Position numbers and translations under genes: made by a program. From assembly GCA_023229765.1 (NCBI GenBank), contig JALNYO010000008.1, forward strand, positions 1-64,000: a stretch of 64,000 nt of DNA. The letters are read 5' to 3'. This document shows positions 49,973 through 59,170 of this stretch, one piece after another; position 1 is the first letter of the stretch, and each line of letters starts with the position of its first letter. A model generated the notes under the pieces. The model made no database searches, had not been told where the DNA came from, and worked only from the letters and a program-made list of their open reading frames with translations. The stretch is from Syntrophales bacterium (GTDB taxonomy: Bacteria; Desulfobacterota; Syntrophia; Syntrophales; UBA5619).

Positions 49973-51304
49973 ATGTATGATTTAAAGACCAGCAAGGATG
50001 TCTTGAAGGTGGTAAAAGACAGAAACGTCAGTTTCATTCAGTTCTGGTTCACCGATGTGCTGGGGGTTCAGAAGATTTTCAGCATTACCCCCGACGAGCT
50101 GGAGATGGGGATGGAAGAGGGAATGGGATTCGATGGTTCCTCCATCGCCGGTTTCTGCCGGATTGAGGAAAGCGACATGATCGCGATGCCAGATCCGACA
50201 ACATTTCAGATTATCCCCTGGCGGCCCACGGATCGGCCCGTTGCACGGATGATCTGCGACATCCAGACCCCGGACGGGAAACCGTACGAGGGCGATCCCC
50301 GGTATGTCTTGAGAAGGACGCTGAAAAAGGTGACCGACAAGGGATACACATTCTATGTCGGCCCGGAGCTGGAATTTTTCTATTTCGCCAGCGACAAGGC
50401 GCCGGAGTTTCTGGATATGGGCGGCTATTTCGATGGTCTGCCGGTTGACCGGGCGACGGATCTGCGTCGCCAGACAATCTTTGCCCTGCAGGATATGGGC
50501 ATCAGGGTTGAGTACAGCCATCACGAGGTTGCCCCGAGCCAGCACGAGATCGATCTGCGGTACGACGAGGCGCTGAAAATGGCCGACAAGGTGATGACCT
50601 ACCGCACCGCGGTCAAGGAGATTGCCCGGCTGAACGGCGTTTACGCGACCTTTATGCCGAAACCGGTTTTTGGACAGAATGGAAGCGGCATGCATGTCCA
50701 TCAATCCCTGTTCAAGGGCGACAAAAACACCTTTTTTGACGGCAAGGACAAGTACAATCTTTCGAAGACGGCCAAGCAGTATATCGCCGGCATCATGACG
50801 CATGCCCCTGAAATAACGGCGATTTGCAACCAGTGGATCAACTCTTACAAACGCCTGGTTCCCGGGTACGAGGCCCCCGTTTATGTGGCCTGGGCAAGAC
50901 GCAACCGCTCGGCGATGGTGCGTGTGCCGATGTACAAGCCAGGCAAGGAGAAGGCCACCCGGATGGAGTACCGTTCACCGGATCCGGCGTGCAATCCGTA
51001 TCTGGCCTTTGCGGTCATGCTGGCGGCGGGACTCAAAGGGATTGAAAAGGGCTACAAGCTTCCCGAGCCGGTGGAGACGGACATCTTCGAGATGGACGAA
51101 AAGGCCCGTGCCGAGGCCGGCATCACCTCCCTTCCGGGCAGCCTGTACGAGGCCCTGCAGATCGTCCAGAAAAGCGAACTGGTTCGCGAAACTTTAGGGG
51201 AGCACATTTTTGAAAAGTTCGTCGAAAACAAGAAGGTCGAGTGGGATCGTTTCCGTATCCATGTAAGCCAGTACGAGATCGACCGTTATCTGCCAATGCT
51301 GTAG
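49973..51304 (+). CDS. glnA: Glutamine synthetase, type I (alpha subclass)
   Basis: A 443-residue GS that makes glutamine from glutamate, ammonia and ATP. Features are GFDGSSIAGF, the metal-binding GPELEFFYF, HHEVAPSQHEIDLRYDEAL, the NGSGMHVHQSLFKG block, and KRLVPGYEAPVYVAWA. The length and the loop near SLYEALQIVQKSEL point to the GSI-alpha group, which lacks the adenylylated Tyr of the enterobacterial enzyme. It follows the glutamate synthase genes by 41 bases, so the full GS-GOGAT pair is in one operon. The ribosome site is GAAGGAGAA. Confidence 0.93.
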   Translation: MYDLKTSKDVLKVVKDRNVSFIQFWFTDVLGVQKIFSITPDELEMGMEEGMGFDGSSIAGFCRIEESDMIAMPDPTTFQIIPWRPTDRPVARMICDIQTPDGKPYEGDPRYVLRRTLKKVTDKGYTFYVGPELEFFYFASDKAPEFLDMGGYFDGLPVDRATDLRRQTIFALQDMGIRVEYSHHEVAPSQHEIDLRYDEALKMADKVMTYRTAVKEIARLNGVYATFMPKPVFGQNGSGMHVHQSLFKGDKNTFFDGKDKYNLSKTAKQYIAGIMTHAPEITAICNQWINSYKRLVPGYEAPVYVAWARRNRSAMVRVPMYKPGKEKATRMEYRSPDPACNPYLAFAVMLAAGLKGIEKGYKLPEPVETDIFEMDEKARAEAGITSLPGSLYEALQIVQKSELVRETLGEHIFEKFVENKKVEWDRFRIHVSQYEIDRYLPML

Positions 51305-51328
51305 GCGTAATGCCTATCTATGCAATAC

Positions 51329-51384
51329 AGGGGAGTTATTTCGAAATTTTCTTTACGGGCAAGGAACTTTCTGATAGCTCCCCT
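51329..51384 (+). terminator. Possible terminator after glnA
   Basis: AGGGGAG at 51329-51335 is repeated in reverse as CTCCCCT at 51378-51384, enclosing a long loop; only a short TTT follows. It could end glnA transcription, but the loop is large and the T run is short. Confidence 0.3.
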
Positions 51385-51387
51385 TTC

Positions 51388-51513
51388 AGTTGACGGTTGA
51401 CGGTTGACGGTTGACGGTTATCGGTTGACGGTTATACCAACAGACCGGAAACCGTGAACCGGAAACTGTGAACCGGAAACCGTCAACCGGAAACTGTGAA
51501 CCGGAAACTGTGA
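51388..51513. repeat. Heptanucleotide repeat array (copy 2)
   Basis: Seven forward units (AGTTGAC, GGTTGAC, GGTTATC) are followed, after an eight-base break, by ten reverse-sense units (CCGGAAA, CCGTGAA, CTGTGAA, CCGTCAA). The two arms can pair. The array ends about ten bases before the carA ATG, and no normal ribosome site lies in that interval. It belongs to the same family as the arrays at 21015-21247 and 57518-57609. Confidence 0.88.
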
Positions 51514-51523
51514 GTTATTGGTT

Positions 51524-52771
51524 ATGTTTGAAAAAAGACAAAAAACTGCGCTGCTGGTCCTTGACGACGGCAGCGTTTATCGGGGCGAGGCCTTTGCCGG
51601 CGCCGGCGAGATGCTGGGAGAGGTCGTCTTTAATACCGGCATGACCGGCTATCAGGAGATCGTGACCGATCCCTCGTACAAGGGGCAGATCGTCGTCATG
51701 ACCTACCCGCTGATTGGCAATACCGGCATTAATCCCGATGACATGGAATCCGCAGGCATACATCTGGAGGGCTTTATCGTCCGGGAGTATCAGGATATTC
51801 CCAGCAACTGGCGGTCCCGGGAGGATTTGAAGACATTTCTCGAGCGCCATGGCAAGCTTGGCGTGGAAGGAATCGACACCCGCGCCCTGACCCGCCGTAT
51901 TCGCACCGCGGGGGCGATGCGGGGGATTCTCACGACCGAAACAGACGACGTTGATGCCTTGCTTGCGCGCGTGCGTGCGTATCCGGGGCTGGTCGGACGC
52001 GATCTGGTGCGGGAGGTGAGCTGTCAAACTCCCTATCTCTGGAAAGCGGAGCTTAATGTTCATAAAAACGGCAATCCCCATAAGATAACGGCAACAGGCG
52101 AGGTTGCCACGTCCGGTGAGGAGAAGCCTTTTGGTGTCACGGAACCGGAATCAGCGGGCGATACAGCCGTCCTTCCCGGGGCTGTCTCCCGGCGTCGCGT
52201 CGTGGTGCTTGATTGCGGTGTAAAATACAACATCTTGAGGAACCTGGAGAAACGGGGGTGCGAGGTGCTGGTTTTTCCGGCCACAACGACACACGACGCA
52301 ATCCTCGCCCTGCGGCCGGACGGGGTTCTTTTGTCCAACGGACCCGGCGATCCGGCGGCCCTGCCGTACATCGTCGAGACAGTGAAAAACCTGCTGGGAA
52401 AGGTGCCTATTTTCGGCATCTGTCTCGGCCATCAGATCCTGGGGCAGGCGGTTGGCGGCCGGACAGCGAAGCTGAAGTTCGGCCATCACGGGATTAATCA
52501 GCCTGTGCGCAACATGCACAGCGGAAAGGTGGAAATAACCTCGCAGAATCACGGCTTTGTGGTACTGCCCGAGTCGCTTCCCGAGGGCAGAACAAAGCAA
52601 AGCTTAATGTCCATAAACCGCCAGGAAAACCTCAACGATTGCACATCGGAGGGTCTTCTCTATCCGGAGCTTTCCGCCTTCAGCGTTCAGTACCATCCAG
52701 AGGCGGCGCCGGGTCCGCACGACGCCTCGTATCTGTTTGATGAGTTCATCAAGCTCATGGAGAAGGAGTAA
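51524..52771 (+). CDS. carA: Carbamoyl-phosphate synthase, small (glutaminase) subunit
   Basis: A 415-residue CarA, somewhat longer than the usual 380, because of an insert around residues 175-225 between the N-terminal domain and the amidotransferase. The N-terminal block is GSVYRGEAFAGAGEMLGEVVFNTGMTGYQE. The class I glutaminase has FGICLGHQILGQ with the nucleophile Cys near residue 300, and HPEAAPGPHD with catalytic His. Ammonia passes to CarB. The ATG at 51524 lies directly after the heptamer array and lacks a clear ribosome site. A TTG at 51518 is also open. It is followed by guaA, then carB. Confidence 0.9.
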   Translation: MFEKRQKTALLVLDDGSVYRGEAFAGAGEMLGEVVFNTGMTGYQEIVTDPSYKGQIVVMTYPLIGNTGINPDDMESAGIHLEGFIVREYQDIPSNWRSREDLKTFLERHGKLGVEGIDTRALTRRIRTAGAMRGILTTETDDVDALLARVRAYPGLVGRDLVREVSCQTPYLWKAELNVHKNGNPHKITATGEVATSGEEKPFGVTEPESAGDTAVLPGAVSRRRVVVLDCGVKYNILRNLEKRGCEVLVFPATTTHDAILALRPDGVLLSNGPGDPAALPYIVETVKNLLGKVPIFGICLGHQILGQAVGGRTAKLKFGHHGINQPVRNMHSGKVEITSQNHGFVVLPESLPEGRTKQSLMSINRQENLNDCTSEGLLYPELSAFSVQYHPEAAPGPHDASYLFDEFIKLMEKE

Positions 52772-52774
52772 AGA

Positions 52775-54307
52775 ATGATTCTGATTATCGATTTCGGTTC
52801 CCAGTACAACCAGCTTATCGCCCGGCGCGTCCGTGAGCATCAGGTGTACTGCCAGATCGAGCCACCTGATATCGCGATTGAAAAGATTCGGGATTTGAAG
52901 CCCGAGGGGGTTATTCTCTCCGGCGGGCCGGCCAGCATCTACGAAAAGAATGCCCCGCGCGTCGATAAGGGTATATTTTCACTGGGCGTTCCGGTTTTGG
53001 GAATCTGCTATGGCTTGCAGTTCATGGTAGATGCCCTCGGCGGCAAGGTGATCGCCTCGCAAAAACGGGAGTACGGCTTAGCCGAGTTAAAAGTGGCGGA
53101 GAACGGAGGGGCGCTCCTGGCCGGAGTTGCCGGTAAAACCAATTCCTGGATGAGCCACGGAGACCGGATCGGGCGTCTGCCGCAGGGCTTTGCTGTTACC
53201 GCCGGTACGAAGAACACGGAGGTCGCCGCCGCTGAAGACCTCAAGCGCCGCCTCTACGGTCTGCAGTTTCACCCCGAGGTCGTCCATACCGTGCACGGAA
53301 AAAAGATCATTGAAAACTTCCTGTTCGGGATCTGCCGCTGTGAAAAGAGCTGGACAATGAACGCCTTCATCCGCGACGCGATCGTGGATATCCAAAAGAC
53401 GGTCGGCGACAAACGGGTGGTGCTCGGTCTGTCCGGCGGGGTTGATTCCTCGGTCGCGGCTGTCCTGCTGCAGCGGGCGATCGGCCGCCGCCTCACCTGC
53501 GTTTTCGTTGACAACGGCCTGCTGCGCCTTGATGAAGGGAAAAAGGTGCGGGAGGTTTTCGGGAAGCATTTCCGGATGAACCTGCGTTTTGCCCGGGCGG
53601 GGAAGACGTTTCTGGAAAGGCTGAAGGGGGTAACCGATCCGGAACGCAAGCGCAAGATTATCGGCCGCACCTTTATCGAGGTGTTCGACCGGGAGGCCAA
53701 CGCTATCCCGGACGCGAAGTTTCTTGCCCAAGGCACCCTCTACCCCGACCTGATTGAGTCGCACTCGGCCTTCGGCGGGCCGAGCGCCGTCATCAAATCC
53801 CACCACAACGTGGGCGGATTGCCGAAACACATGAAGCTGAAACTCGTCGAACCGCTGAAGCACCTCTTCAAGGACGAGGTGCGGCGGCTGGGGAAGGAGC
53901 TCGGGATGTCCGACGAGCTGATCTGGCGGCAGCCTTTTCCCGGACCCGGACTCGCCGTGCGGATTGTCGGCGAGGTCACCGCCAAAAGGCTCGCGGTGCT
54001 GCGCAACGCCGATGCGGCGCTGATGGAAGAGATCAAGGCGGCGGGGTTGTATCGGGAGCTCTGGCAGTCGTTCGCTGTTTTGCTGCCGATCCGCAGCGTC
54101 GGGATTATGGGCGACCAGAGAACCTACGAGGATGCGATTGCGATCCGGGCGGTGACGAGCGAGGACGCGATGACCGCCGATTGGGCGAAGCTCCCGCATG
54201 AGCTCCTGGGGCGCATTTCCAACCGGATCATCAATGAAGTGCGCGGCGTCAACCGGGTAGTCTATGACATCAGCTCGAAGCCGCCCGCCACCATCGAATG
54301 GGAGTGA
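52775..54307 (+). CDS. guaA: GMP synthase (glutamine-hydrolysing)
   Basis: A 510-residue enzyme that converts XMP to GMP using glutamine and ATP. The N-terminal class I amidotransferase shows GICYGLQFMVD with the Cys nucleophile and FHPEVVHT with the His. The ATP pyrophosphatase domain has the P-loop LSGGVDSSVAA near residue 219, VFVDNGLLR, then QGTLYPDLIES and LPKHMKL in the dimerisation domain. It lies between carA and carB, with only three bases before it and one after, so purine and pyrimidine glutamine enzymes are translated from one transcript. Confidence 0.94.
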   Translation: MILIIDFGSQYNQLIARRVREHQVYCQIEPPDIAIEKIRDLKPEGVILSGGPASIYEKNAPRVDKGIFSLGVPVLGICYGLQFMVDALGGKVIASQKREYGLAELKVAENGGALLAGVAGKTNSWMSHGDRIGRLPQGFAVTAGTKNTEVAAAEDLKRRLYGLQFHPEVVHTVHGKKIIENFLFGICRCEKSWTMNAFIRDAIVDIQKTVGDKRVVLGLSGGVDSSVAAVLLQRAIGRRLTCVFVDNGLLRLDEGKKVREVFGKHFRMNLRFARAGKTFLERLKGVTDPERKRKIIGRTFIEVFDREANAIPDAKFLAQGTLYPDLIESHSAFGGPSAVIKSHHNVGGLPKHMKLKLVEPLKHLFKDEVRRLGKELGMSDELIWRQPFPGPGLAVRIVGEVTAKRLAVLRNADAALMEEIKAAGLYRELWQSFAVLLPIRSVGIMGDQRTYEDAIAIRAVTSEDAMTADWAKLPHELLGRISNRIINEVRGVNRVVYDISSKPPATIEWE

Positions 54308-54308
54308 T

Positions 54309-57300
54309 ATGCCGAAAAGAACCGACCTGAAAAAAATACTGATCATCGGCTCCGGGCCTATCATCATCAGCCAGGCCTGCGAGTTTGACTATTCCGGCAC
54401 CCAGGCGTGCAAGGCTCTCACAGAGGAGGGCTATGAGGTGGTGCTGGTCAACTCCAACCCGGCGACGATCATGACCGACCCGGAAACGGCAGATCGCACC
54501 TATATAGAACCTATTACGCCAGAAGTTCTTGAAAAGATTATTGAAAAAGAAAGACCGGATGCGTTGCTGCCTACCCTCGGCGGGCAGACCGGCCTGAACA
54601 CGGCGGTTGCGGTCGCGGAGTCGGGGGTACTGGAAAAATACGGCGTCGAGATGATCGGGGCGTCGCTTGCGGCCATCCACAAGGCGGAGGATCGGCAGCT
54701 CTTTCGTGCCGCGATGGAAAAGATCGGCCTGAAGGTTCCCAAAAGTGGGTTTGCCCGGACGATGGAAGAGGTTTTTGCCGTTTCCGCCGAGATCGGGTTC
54801 CCCATCATTATCCGCCCTTCGTTCACCCTTGGCGGGACGGGCAGCGGGGTAGCATACAACCGCGAAGAGCTCGCCGCCATCGCCAAGGGCGGTCTCGATG
54901 CTTCGCTCATCCACGAGATCATGCTGGAGCAGTCCGCCCTCGGCTGGAAGGAGTACGAACTCGAGGTGATGCGCGATCGCGCAGACAACGTCGTCATCAT
55001 CTGTTCGATTGAGAATCTCGATCCGATGGGCGTGCACACCGGCGAATCGATTACCGTAGCCCCGGCTCAGACGCTGACCGACGTCGAGTACCAGATAATG
55101 AGGGATGCGGCAATCGCGGTCATCCGGGAGATCGGCGTGGAGACCGGGGGGTCGAACGTCCAGTTCGCGCTCCATCCGGAAACCGGCGAGATGATCGTCA
55201 TCGAGATGAACCCCCGCGTTTCCCGTTCGTCCGCCCTTGCCTCGAAGGCGACGGGTTTCCCGATTGCGAAGATCGCCGCGAAGCTGGCCGTCGGCTACAC
55301 GCTTGATGAGCTTCGAAACGACATAACCCGCGAAACGATGGCGTCCTTCGAGCCGACGCTCGATTACTGCGTCGTCAAAATTCCCCGCTGGACATTCGAG
55401 AAGTTTCCGGAAACAGAAGATTTTTTGACAACGTCAATGAAGTCGGTCGGCGAGACGATGGCGATCGGCCGCACCTTTCGCGAGTCCCTGCAAAAGGCGA
55501 TCCGCTCGCTGGAAATCAAGCGCTTCGGTCTGCTGGACGGCCCGGCAGAGGAAAAGGACTGTTCTCCCGAGGAGTTGGAGCAGAAGCTGCAGAAACCTAA
55601 TTCGCTACGGCTTTTCTATATCGCGATTGCGTTCAGCCGCCAGATGACTATTGAACGAATACATGAACTTACGATGATTGACCTCTGGTTTTTGCGCCAG
55701 ATACAGTCGCTTGTGGTGGCCGAAGAAGAACTCCGGAGGGAGGGGTTCTCAACCGATAACCTTCACGCCGCAAAACGGCTTGGCTTTGCCGACCGTTATC
55801 TCGGCGCCCTCTGGGATCTCTCCGAGGAGGAAATCCGCGCTCGTCGCTATGCCGCAGGAATCGTTCCCGTTTACCAGCTTGTTGACACCTGCGCGGCGGA
55901 ATTCGAGGCCTTTACCCCGTATTATTATTCGACCTACGAAACCGAAACCGAGACGCGGCCCTCCGGGAAAAAGAAGATCATGATCATCGGCGGCGGCCCG
56001 AACCGGATCGGTCAGGGGATCGAATTCGATTACTGCTGCGTCCATGCCTCGTATGCGATTCGAGAGGAGGGGTTGGAGAGCATCATGGTAAATTCCAACC
56101 CGGAGACGGTCAGCACCGACTACGACACCTCGGATCGGCTCTTTTTCGAACCGGTAACGCTCGAGGATGTATTGCATATTCTGAAGGAGGAGAAGCCCGA
56201 AGGAGTGATCGTGCAATTCGGAGGGCAGACCCCGCTAAACCTGGCCCGCAGTCTGGAGCAGGCGGGGGCGCCGATTCTGGGCACCTCACCCGACGCGATC
56301 GACCGTGCGGAGGATCGGAAGCGTTTTCAGGAGATTGTGCGGCGACTGGATCTGCTTCAGCCGGACAACGATACGGCGATGACTGAGGAGGAGGCGGTAA
56401 GCGTTGCCGGCCGCATCGGTTACCCGGTTCTGGTGCGCCCCTCTTACGTACTCGGCGGACGTTCGATGGAAATCATCTACGACGAGGCGAGTCTTCGGCT
56501 GTTCATGGGGCGGGCGCTGGAGGTTTCCGCCGGCCATCCAGTGCTGATCGACAAGTTTCTCGAGGATGCAATCGAGGCCGATGTCGATGCGATCAGCGAC
56601 GGAAAAACAACGGTTGTAGCCGGAATCATGGAACATATCGAGGAAGCGGGCATCCACTCCGGCGACAGCGCCTGCGTCTTGCCGGCGATGACCTTTTCCC
56701 CGGAAATTCTCGCCAAGATTGAGAGTCAGACCAAGGCGATTGCCGCCGAACTCCATGTTATCGGCCTGATGAATATCCAGTACGCAATCAAGGATAACAA
56801 ACTGTACCTGCTGGAGGTGAATCCCCGGGCGTCGCGCACCGTGCCGTTTGTCAGCAAGGCCACCGGAGTGCCGCTGGCCAAACTGGCGACGAAGGTCATG
56901 TTGGGGAAAACACTGGAGGAACTGGGCTTCACAGTGCCGGTGCGCCCCGATTATATTTCTGTAAAAGAGGCGGTTTTTCCGTTCAACCGTTTCCCCGACG
57001 TCGATATCCTGCTCGGCCCGGAGATGAAATCAACGGGCGAGGTGATGGGCATCGACCACTCCTTCGGCCTGGCCTTCGCCAAATCGCAGATGGCCGCCGG
57101 GTTCCAGATTCCCCTCTCGGGCAAGGTGTTTTTGAGCGTGCATGATTTCTACAAGGAACGCATCGTTCCCGTCGCGCGCTCCTTTTCAGCAATGGGATTC
57201 AAGATCGTCGCAACCGGCGGAACGGCGGCAACATTGCGCGCGCATGGGGTTTTGGTTGAAACAGTCAATAAGGTCAGCGAGGGCCGTCCCCACGTCGTCG

Positions 57301-57605
57301 ATCATATCAAGAACGGCGAACTCCAGATTGTGATCAACGTCAGTCTGGGCCGGCGTTCCTCCCTGGATGCCTACCATATAAGGCGCGGAGCTCTCCTGTA
57401 CAATGTCCTCTACACAACAACCCTCTCCGGCGCCCGGGCGCTTGCCGAGGCGGTCCACGCCCTTAAGCAGGAAGCGTGGGGGGTGGCGCCGCTGCAGGAG
57501 TATCACAGGAAACAACAGGTTGACGGTTACCAGTTTACGGTTAACGGGCGCTGTGAACCGTCACCCGTCAACCGTCAACCGGAAACCGGAAACCGGAAAC
57601 CGTGA
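54309..57605 (+). CDS. carB: Carbamoyl-phosphate synthase, large subunit, with repeat-derived tail
   Basis: A 1,098-residue CarB starting at the ATG at 54309, one base after guaA. Two ATP-grasp halves follow each other (IIGSGPIIISQACEFDYSG and IIGGGPNRIGQGIEFDYCC), each with the nucleotide and metal motifs, and an MGS-like allosteric domain lies near the end (VATGGTAATLRAHG). The enzyme makes carbamoyl phosphate for pyrimidine and arginine synthesis. The family-like sequence ends near LQEYHRKQQ; the last 28 residues (VDGYQFTVNG onward) are encoded by the heptamer array, whose GTGAACC unit supplies the stop. Without them the length is the usual 1,070. Confidence 0.94.
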   Translation: MPKRTDLKKILIIGSGPIIISQACEFDYSGTQACKALTEEGYEVVLVNSNPATIMTDPETADRTYIEPITPEVLEKIIEKERPDALLPTLGGQTGLNTAVAVAESGVLEKYGVEMIGASLAAIHKAEDRQLFRAAMEKIGLKVPKSGFARTMEEVFAVSAEIGFPIIIRPSFTLGGTGSGVAYNREELAAIAKGGLDASLIHEIMLEQSALGWKEYELEVMRDRADNVVIICSIENLDPMGVHTGESITVAPAQTLTDVEYQIMRDAAIAVIREIGVETGGSNVQFALHPETGEMIVIEMNPRVSRSSALASKATGFPIAKIAAKLAVGYTLDELRNDITRETMASFEPTLDYCVVKIPRWTFEKFPETEDFLTTSMKSVGETMAIGRTFRESLQKAIRSLEIKRFGLLDGPAEEKDCSPEELEQKLQKPNSLRLFYIAIAFSRQMTIERIHELTMIDLWFLRQIQSLVVAEEELRREGFSTDNLHAAKRLGFADRYLGALWDLSEEEIRARRYAAGIVPVYQLVDTCAAEFEAFTPYYYSTYETETETRPSGKKKIMIIGGGPNRIGQGIEFDYCCVHASYAIREEGLESIMVNSNPETVSTDYDTSDRLFFEPVTLEDVLHILKEEKPEGVIVQFGGQTPLNLARSLEQAGAPILGTSPDAIDRAEDRKRFQEIVRRLDLLQPDNDTAMTEEEAVSVAGRIGYPVLVRPSYVLGGRSMEIIYDEASLRLFMGRALEVSAGHPVLIDKFLEDAIEADVDAISDGKTTVVAGIMEHIEEAGIHSGDSACVLPAMTFSPEILAKIESQTKAIAAELHVIGLMNIQYAIKDNKLYLLEVNPRASRTVPFVSKATGVPLAKLATKVMLGKTLEELGFTVPVRPDYISVKEAVFPFNRFPDVDILLGPEMKSTGEVMGIDHSFGLAFAKSQMAAGFQIPLSGKVFLSVHDFYKERIVPVARSFSAMGFKIVATGGTAATLRAHGVLVETVNKVSEGRPHVVDHIKNGELQIVINVSLGRRSSLDAYHIRRGALLYNVLYTTTLSGARALAEAVHALKQEAWGVAPLQEYHRKQQVDGYQFTVNGRCEPSPVNRQPETGNRKP

Positions 57606-57609
57606 ACCG
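57518..57609. repeat. Heptanucleotide repeat array (copy 3), partly coding
   Basis: GGTTGAC, GGTTACC, AGTTTAC and GGTTAAC units are followed by the reverse arm: GTGAACC, GTCACCC, GTCAACC twice, GGAAACC three times and GTGAACC. Almost all of it is read as the C-terminal codons of carB, and the stop TGA at 57603-57605 lies inside the last unit. The purF ribosome site (AGGAGAA) follows within a few bases. Confidence 0.88.
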
Positions 57610-57629
57610 AAAACATAGGAGAAATTAAC

Positions 57630-59045
57630 ATGTATGATGCCGAGGATACGGCGAGACCACGCGAGGAGTGCGGGGTCTTTGCGGTCTATGGCCACAAGGA
57701 TGCGGCGCGGGTTGCGTTTTTCGGCCTTTTTGCCCTGCAGCACCGCGGGCAGGAAAGCGCGGGGATTACCTCTGCCGACGGCTGTCATGTCTGGGAACAC
57801 AAGGGGATGGGGCTGGCCTCGGAGGTTTTTCACGAGGATGTCCTCTCGAAACTTCCCGGCAACCTGGCGATAGGCCATGTCCGCTACTCTACCACCGGCT
57901 CTTCGGTGCTTTCCAATGCCCAGCCTTTTTTGGTGCATCACGCCGACGAGTACTACGCGCTTGCCCATAACGGCAATATTGTCAATGCCCTGGCGCTAAG
58001 GGCGGAGCTGGAACAGAAGGGGGCGATTTTCCAGTCCACGATGGATAGCGAGGTGATCGTCCATCTGATGGCACCCTACCTGAAAGAAGGTCTGGAGGTG
58101 GCCCTGACGAAGGCTCTGTCTCGCGTTGAGGGAGCCTACAGCATCGTGATGCTGACCAGAAACAGGATTATCGCCTTCCGTGATCCCCGGGGCTTCCGGC
58201 CGCTGTCGCTGGGAACCCTCAACGGCGGCTGGGCCGTGGCGTCCGAGACCTGCGCGTTTGATCTGGTCGGGGCAAAGTACATCCGCGACATAGAGCCGGG
58301 AGAGATGATGTTCATTGACGAAACCGGCCTGCACAGCATGAAGCCGTTTGCCCCGGTCAAGCCGGCTCATTGTATCTTCGAACTGATCTATTTTTCCCGC
58401 CCGGACAGCAACGTCTTCGGCAGGAACGTCTATATGTGCCGCAAACGGCTGGGGCGCAATCTGGCGCGGGAGTACCGTCCGGACGTAGAGCTGGTGATGC
58501 CGTTTCCCGATTCGGGGAATTACGCAGCGATTGGCTATGCGGAGGAAAGCAAGATTCCCTTTGAAATGGGGATGATAAGAAATCATTATGTCGGCAGAAC
58601 CTTCATCCAGCCCAGTCAGATCATGCGGGATTTCGGCGTGCAGGTGAAGCTCAACCCGGTTACCCAGTTGCTCGAAGGCAAAAAAATCCTGATCATCGAG
58701 GATTCCGTTATTCGGGGAACGACCAGTAGAAACCGGGTGCGCCGCCTGCGCGAATGCGGGGTGAAGGAGATCCACATGGCGGTGAGCTGTCCGCCGACCC
58801 GCAACCCCTGTCCGTACGGGATCGATTTTTCGGTGCGCGGCGAACTGATCGCCGTCGGGAAGGCAACCGAAGAGGAAATTGCGGCGTTTATCGGTCTCGA
58901 CAGCATTCACTACCTGTCCATCGCCGGGATGATTGATGCTATGGAGCTTCCGGGGGATAATTTTTGTCTGGCCTGTTACAACGGCGCCTACCCCGTGCCC
59001 CCGCCTGAAAAATTCGGGAAATTCTGCCTGGAAGACGCCCACTAA
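57630..59045 (+). CDS. purF: Amidophosphoribosyltransferase
   Basis: A 471-residue enzyme for the first step of purine synthesis, transferring glutamine nitrogen to phosphoribosyl pyrophosphate. A short propeptide precedes the Cys nucleophile at about residue 14 (EECGVFAVYGH); processing is expected. HRGQESAGI and the phosphoribosyl site IIEDSVIRGTT follow. Cys residues in PPTRNPCPYGID and DNFCLACYNGAYPVP match the Bacillus-type enzyme that holds a [4Fe-4S] cluster. The start follows AGGAGAA. It ends the run of glutamine-using genes. No strong terminator was seen before the convergent McrC gene. Confidence 0.93.
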   Translation: MYDAEDTARPREECGVFAVYGHKDAARVAFFGLFALQHRGQESAGITSADGCHVWEHKGMGLASEVFHEDVLSKLPGNLAIGHVRYSTTGSSVLSNAQPFLVHHADEYYALAHNGNIVNALALRAELEQKGAIFQSTMDSEVIVHLMAPYLKEGLEVALTKALSRVEGAYSIVMLTRNRIIAFRDPRGFRPLSLGTLNGGWAVASETCAFDLVGAKYIRDIEPGEMMFIDETGLHSMKPFAPVKPAHCIFELIYFSRPDSNVFGRNVYMCRKRLGRNLAREYRPDVELVMPFPDSGNYAAIGYAEESKIPFEMGMIRNHYVGRTFIQPSQIMRDFGVQVKLNPVTQLLEGKKILIIEDSVIRGTTSRNRVRRLRECGVKEIHMAVSCPPTRNPCPYGIDFSVRGELIAVGKATEEEIAAFIGLDSIHYLSIAGMIDAMELPGDNFCLACYNGAYPVPPPEKFGKFCLEDAH

Positions 59046-59170
59046 CCGCAACAAGGCTGATTTCGCGGCAGCGGAACTCCGGAAGGGCAGGAAGGGGTGA
59101 CGAAGAAGAGAGTGACCCTGACCGCAGGCGCCGCCTTGTGCCAGACCCTCGACAAATAATCCTGCGGATA

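Noticed and set aside
53087..54367. Minus-strand frame of 426 codons
   Set aside because: Antisense of guaA and the start of carB; no recognisable protein, and Pro/Arg/Gly-rich composition typical of a shadow.
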